A stretch of DNA of 64,000 nt, taken from contig CM065686.1 in NCBI GenBank assembly GCA_017654935.2, positions 22,352,732-22,416,731 of the forward strand, in the 5' to 3' direction. The translations under genes were made by a program, and so were the position numbers. Below, piece after piece: positions 25,501 through 31,588 of this stretch. Numbering within the stretch: the stretch's first letter is position 1; every line of letters starts with the position of its first letter. The notes under the pieces were generated by a model. It was given only the letters and a program-made list of their open reading frames with translations, searched no databases and was not told the origin of the DNA. The DNA is from Phymorhynchus buccinoides (Eukaryota; Mollusca; Gastropoda; Neogastropoda; Raphitomidae).

Positions 25501-28500
25501 CAACGCGAAGTAGCCTTGCACACCCACACCCACAACACACCACCACACACTGTCAGGACACACACGCACACGCGATTGCACACACACACAGACACACGCA
25601 CGCCCACCCAAACGCATGAACACACACTGTTTTCAAGATTCCCAGAGAGAGACTTCCGGGATAGAACAACCAAGTTCAAAACGCCCGAAATTGCTTGTGG
25701 TTCTTTTTTTTTTTTGGGGGGGGGGGGGATTTTAAAAACCCCACCTAAAGTTCAGTTTCTGGTCAAATTAAAAAAACTGAAATCAGTGTGAAACTGAAAG
25801 AGTTGCACCAGTGTCCGAATTTACTGATCTTTGAATTTTTTTTTGCTATTGTTCTAAGGGACACGAGAGAGGATCCAATAACAGGCGTGTGGTGGAACAT
25901 CACAGTAGACAATACAAGGATTTTCTCATAACCCATCGACGATATATTACCTTGCGATGGACTTGCATCAGTAGCCTTCCGTTTCCTTGATTTAGCTGGA
26001 CCAGTGGCAGACGACGATGATGATGACGATGATGCAGTGGATGATGAAGTTGTACTACCTGGAATGCCCAGTGAAATACATTAAAAAACAAACACCAAAA
26101 AAACCCAAGAATTTATCTAGTTGCATTTCATAAACTCACTTTGCAAATGATTTGTTGTATATATAGATATCCCAGGGCTCCCAATTGTCCCGCAAAACAA
26201 GGGGTCCCATGAACTCCTTCACTTACAGTATAGATGGTCCTAGAGGTGGGATAGAGGGTCCCATTGGCATTGCGAATGCTAAAAAGAGTTTCAAGTGCAT
26301 CCCTAGGACCCCCTGCATTCTTTTAGATGGTCCTTTAGAGTGTTTCATAGACCCCCAAATGGGGGTCCCAAGGAAATTATTTCTATTGTGAGACAAAACA
26401 TACAGGAACAGAAATATATGTACCGGTATACAGTTTTATTTGTGAGAGTATGTTTTCACATAACAGATTCTTGTTCAGAGTTTTAAAAAACATCTAGTAT
26501 GCTACCGGTAAATATGTTAGCCTCTCATCACTTCAGACAATTTGCAAGGTTGAATTTGCAAGCTTTGATAAGACCTTGCATAGTCTGTAGTTATTCAGAT
26601 CCTGTGTGAGGAGTGTGTGTGTGTGTGTTCCTGCTTCTAGTTTTTCATATTTTTGGTCTTTAATTAACATTGTCATGATTGACATTATTCGTGTTGTTGT
26701 TAGTGTTGTCATTGTTGTTTTGTAATAAAAAAAAACCCACCCCACACCCTCTCTTCATTGACTAATAATATTAATTATATAATACTGCTTTTAAATATAT
26801 ACTTCTCTCAATTAAGCTTGACCAACCAATTAGGATATTATTACTATTATTTCTGTTTGTAACTCTAACCGAGCCCTGTCCTGATATTGATGAACTATTT
26901 ATTTATCTTTATTTTACTTTATTTGCTCAAATTGTGTTACATGTATATATGTTGATTGGATGAAAGATTGAGTGAAAGCAGGAATTGTGGAATGTAAGAA
27001 GAGATGGAATAAAAACAATATTGAATACCAAAAAAAAAAAAATATGTTAGCCTCATTCCAATTCCAAAATCCATAAATATACCACAATTTGTAGAATCTC
27101 TGCACCCCATTGCATTGTGTGTATTCATAAGCTTGACATTTGATTTTCACATTGTTGTAATAATGTGTTAGGCTGAACATCACCTTTCAGGCGTGCTTTC
27201 TCTCTCTGTGCATAATAATCACACCACTCTTGACACTTTCACCGCCAGACATCTTTGAGCCAAAATTTTCCATTAAACTTACTTGGCTACAGAAAAGATT
27301 TCGTCTGCAATATTGTGGGATTTCTCTGTGACACATTTAGAATAGGGTCAATCCTTACTGCCCAAATTTAGGAACACAATACAATTGAATAATAGACCCT
27401 GATTTCAAGAGTTTTAATCATTATGGTGCAAAAATGCCACATTGGCGGTGAAAGGGTTAACCCCCACTCTCCCACTCTAAATCTAGACATTATTACCTTG
27501 TCTTCTTCAAGGAAAGACCACCCCCTGTATCCCCACAGGGGAGTTTTTACATCATCATAGAGCTTAATTTCTTGTGGGAGAACATTTTCATCAGGCAGAC
27601 CATTGCCAGAACCTGCATCAAACTGCCTGAATTCAGGTTTCAGGTATGTACCCACATGCACTCCTGAATAACAGCCCTTGACCACACAAACGTCGGCATT
27701 ACCTGCAGTGACGGGGGGTCGTGGCCCAGACTCCTCTCTTTCTCCTGAACAGCGGCCCTTGACCACAAACGTCGGCATTACCTGCAGTGACGGGGGGTCG
27801 TGGCCCAGACTCCTCTCTCTCCTGAACAGCAGCCCTTGACCACACAAACACTGGTGTAGCATTCTCAAATAGGATTTGTTCTCAACATGTCTGCGCATGT
27901 GCGAAATCGATCATGACATACCCATACCACCAAATTTTATTTTTTATGTATTCAACACTAAATTGACCCTAAACCTATCCCTAACTCATTGCACATGCGC
28001 AGACGATTTGAGAACAAATCCTATTTGAGAACACCACACCGGCATCACCTGCAGTGACGGGGTCGCGGCCCAGACTCCTCTCCCTCAGCGCCAGGGCAGC
28101 GTCCACGCCCAGGGGAAGCAGGTGGTAGACGCTGGCCTTGTGCAGGGAGCGTCGCTTCACCAGGTCCCTCTTGATGAGCACCTCCAGCCGCCACCACGCC
28201 TGGCAGAAACCTGTGTGGGAAACAACAAACCTGTGTGGGAAACAGCAAACCTGTGTGGGTGGGAAACAGCAAACCTGTGTGGGAAACAGCAAACCTGTGG
28301 GAAACAGCAAACCTGTGTGGGGAAACAGCAAACCTGTGGGAAACAGCAAACCTGTGTGGGAAACAGCAAACCTGTGTGGGAAACAGCAAACCTGTGTGGG
28401 AAAACAGCAAACCTGTGTGGGAAACAGCAAACCTGTGGGGGAAAACAGCAAACCTGTGTGGGAAAACAGCAAACCTGTGTGGGAAAACAGCAAACCTGTG

Positions 28501-31500
28501 TGGGAAACAACAAACCTGTGTGGGAAAACAAACCTGTGTGGGGAAAACAGCAAACCTGTGTGGGAAAACAGCAAACCTGTGTGGGAAACAGCAAACCTGT
28601 GTGGGGAAACAGCAAACCTGTGTGGGAAAACAGCAAACCTGTGTGGGAAACAGCAAACCTGTGGGGGAAAACAGCAAACCTGTGTGGGAAAACAGCAAAC
28701 CTGTGGGGGGAAACAGCAAACCTGTGTGGGAAAACAGCAAACCTGTGTGGGAAAACAGCAAACCTGTGTGGGAAAACAGCAAACCTGTGTGGGAAACAAC
28801 ATGGCAAGAACATAAAATACAGTCTGGTGGGTGAAAACTCAAAGGACTGAGATTGCATTTTGAGATATCATAGTTTTAACCCCTTGACTGCCATAATATA
28901 ACGTTTCACATACACACTTGATGATATCGTTAGACTAGGACGACATCACTGATGATGTCATGAGATGAAGGGAAATAACTCTGGGGTGCTGCTTTTTGCT
29001 TTAACACAGTCTTCCTTCCTTCCAGTAAGTGACCACAGTCAAACTTGACTATTCTGTCACTGTAGAAATTGGGGATCTGCGGAAGAGCGCCTTAATACAG
29101 GGGGAGGGGTAGAGGTGGAGGGAATTGGGGAGGGGGGGGAGCATTCCCTGGCTATAAAACAATCATTTCATTCCCTGGCTATAAAACAATCATTTCATTC
29201 CCTGGCTATAAAACAATCATTTCATTCCCATGGCAATAAAACAATCATTCCATTCCTGGCAATAAAACAATCATTCCATTCCCAGGCTATAAAACAATCA
29301 TTCCATTCCCAGGCTATAAAACAAGAGCATAAAACAATCATTTCATTCCCTGGCTATAAAACAATCATTCCATTCCCTGGCTATAAAACAATCATTCCAT
29401 TCCCAGGCTATAAAACAATCATTTCATTCCCAGGCTATAAAACAATCACAATCATTCCCTGGCTATAAAACAATCATTCCATTCCCAGGCTATAAAACAA
29501 TCATTTCATTCCCAGGCTATAAAACAATCATTTCATTCCCAGGCTATAAAACAATCATTCCATTCCCTGGCTATAAAACAATCATTCCATTCCCTGGCTA
29601 TAAAACAATCATTTCATTCCCAGGCTATAAAACAATCATTTCATTCCCAGGCTATAAAACAATCATTTCATTCCCTGGCTATAAAACAATCATTCCATTC
29701 CCAGGCTATAAAACAATCACTTCATTCCCAGGCTATAAAACAATCATTTTATTCCCTGGCTATAAAACAATCATTTCATTCATGCACGATCATCTCTGAA
29801 CATTTGCATACACAAATACTTGAAACAACTACTCTGGAGAGCTAGAACATCTATACAAAAAAAGTATGTATACAGCCTTAACTCAATGAAGATTTAGAAA
29901 ATTCTAGCTCAGATTGATTTTTTATCACTTCACATTATTAGAACATAAAACAAGATTGCCAGCTATATTATAACTGCTAGTATGTACTCCCAGTCCCCCC
30001 GTGGGGATACCGGGGGATCTTTTGTACAAATAGTCCCCCCACCTTCTGGAAGTTCTGTGCTTGTAACTTCCTCTAATCTGTCACTCTCTTTGACTCTGCC
30101 ATTCTCCTGCCTTTTTTCACGAAACACTTTAAAAAACATTCCCCCCAGCCGAAGTCAGACTTGCTGGGCCTATTTCTTAGTTAGGAGCATAACGGCAGCA
30201 TGGTGCATCTGCACTCAAAATCAACAGGAAACTGTCTGAGCGATCGAAGAAGAAGAAGAAGTACTCCCAGTGAGACATCTGAATGAAAGAGAAGCGCTCT
30301 GATTTTTAAATAATCACGATTAACTCCTTGACTGCCAGATAAAATTAAAGAAAAAAGCATTGGGCAAATCATGCCATGAAAAAGACAACTGATAGAGCCA
30401 ATCTGGCAAAATGGTCTGGGGATATAACTCTCTTGACTGTGTTAGAGCAAAAACCAGCATATCAGAGTTATCCCTCTTCATCTGATGTTGTCATCACTAC
30501 CTAGACATCAGTGATTATATCAAGTCAGTATGTGATACGTTGCATGGCAGTCAAGGCATTAAATCATTAAAATGAAAGTTAATAACAAATTTTTTTTATG
30601 TCAAACTTCTCATAAAATGACACAACTTAGTCACATTTTAATTTTTCAGACACAGCAAAATATCTTTTTAGATAAATAATTATATGAGGCTGCCCAGAAA
30701 TAAACTTTTTAGCCCCCAAGAAACCCTCAAACTGAAAGTGAAAATTCACATACAAGCATACAAATTTACAATATCATACACACCACACATCATACAGAGC
30801 TTCAGATTGTCAGCGGGCCCGGGTCATTGACAATCATTCCATTCCCTGGCTATAAATGGTGATTTGACCCCTCATTTTGTGCAGCAAGGGGTCATGTGAC
30901 CCATGAAGTCTGGAATCAAGCTTAAGTGTAATACTACAGCAACACATAATTGTCCCATTATTTTGGAAACTGACCCATCAGTTTCTGTAATCAGGGGTCA
31001 TGTGACCCATGAAGTCTGGAATCAAGCTTAAGTGTAATACTACAGCAACACATAATTGGCCCATTATTTTGGAAACTGACCCATCAGTTTCTGTATGTAA
31101 TCAGAGGTCATGTGACCCATGAATTTTGAAAACAATCTGAAGCTCTGATCCCCACACACCTGTCTGCTGCCGCCAGTTCAGTCAGGTTGAGCAGCGCGGC
31201 CAGAATAGCGCCAGCGGAACTGACGAAGCGACCCGGGGCCGGGCGGTCAGAACTATACACCTGGCTGTTGGCGTAGCTCTCCAGACGACGCACAGTCTCT
31301 GGACCTATCTGTCAAGCACAAAACCACAGCTCCATGGGTGCTCCTGGGAAATATCAAAAATCATGCAAGGGGGCGGCCCCGGCGGAGTGCAGGGGCAGCG
31401 CACACACACACATTTACTGCTTTTTTTCACCCCTCTAGACTAGTACAAGTGCTACAGTCCTTTGAATATAGCAAATGCGTATATAGGCCCTTTATATTGT

Positions 31501-31508
31501 ACAAGAGT

Positions 31509-31588
<80 letters not shown>

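Noticed and set aside
25951..26058. His/Arg-rich reading of this exon (phase 0)
   Set aside because: It would run into a stop at the 20152 exon; the Ser-rich reading fits all neighbouring phases.
28045..28858. Overlapping 200-270-codon frames on both strands
   Set aside because: They are products of the 20-bp minisatellite, whose unit lacks stops; only the 28049-28199 exon is real coding.
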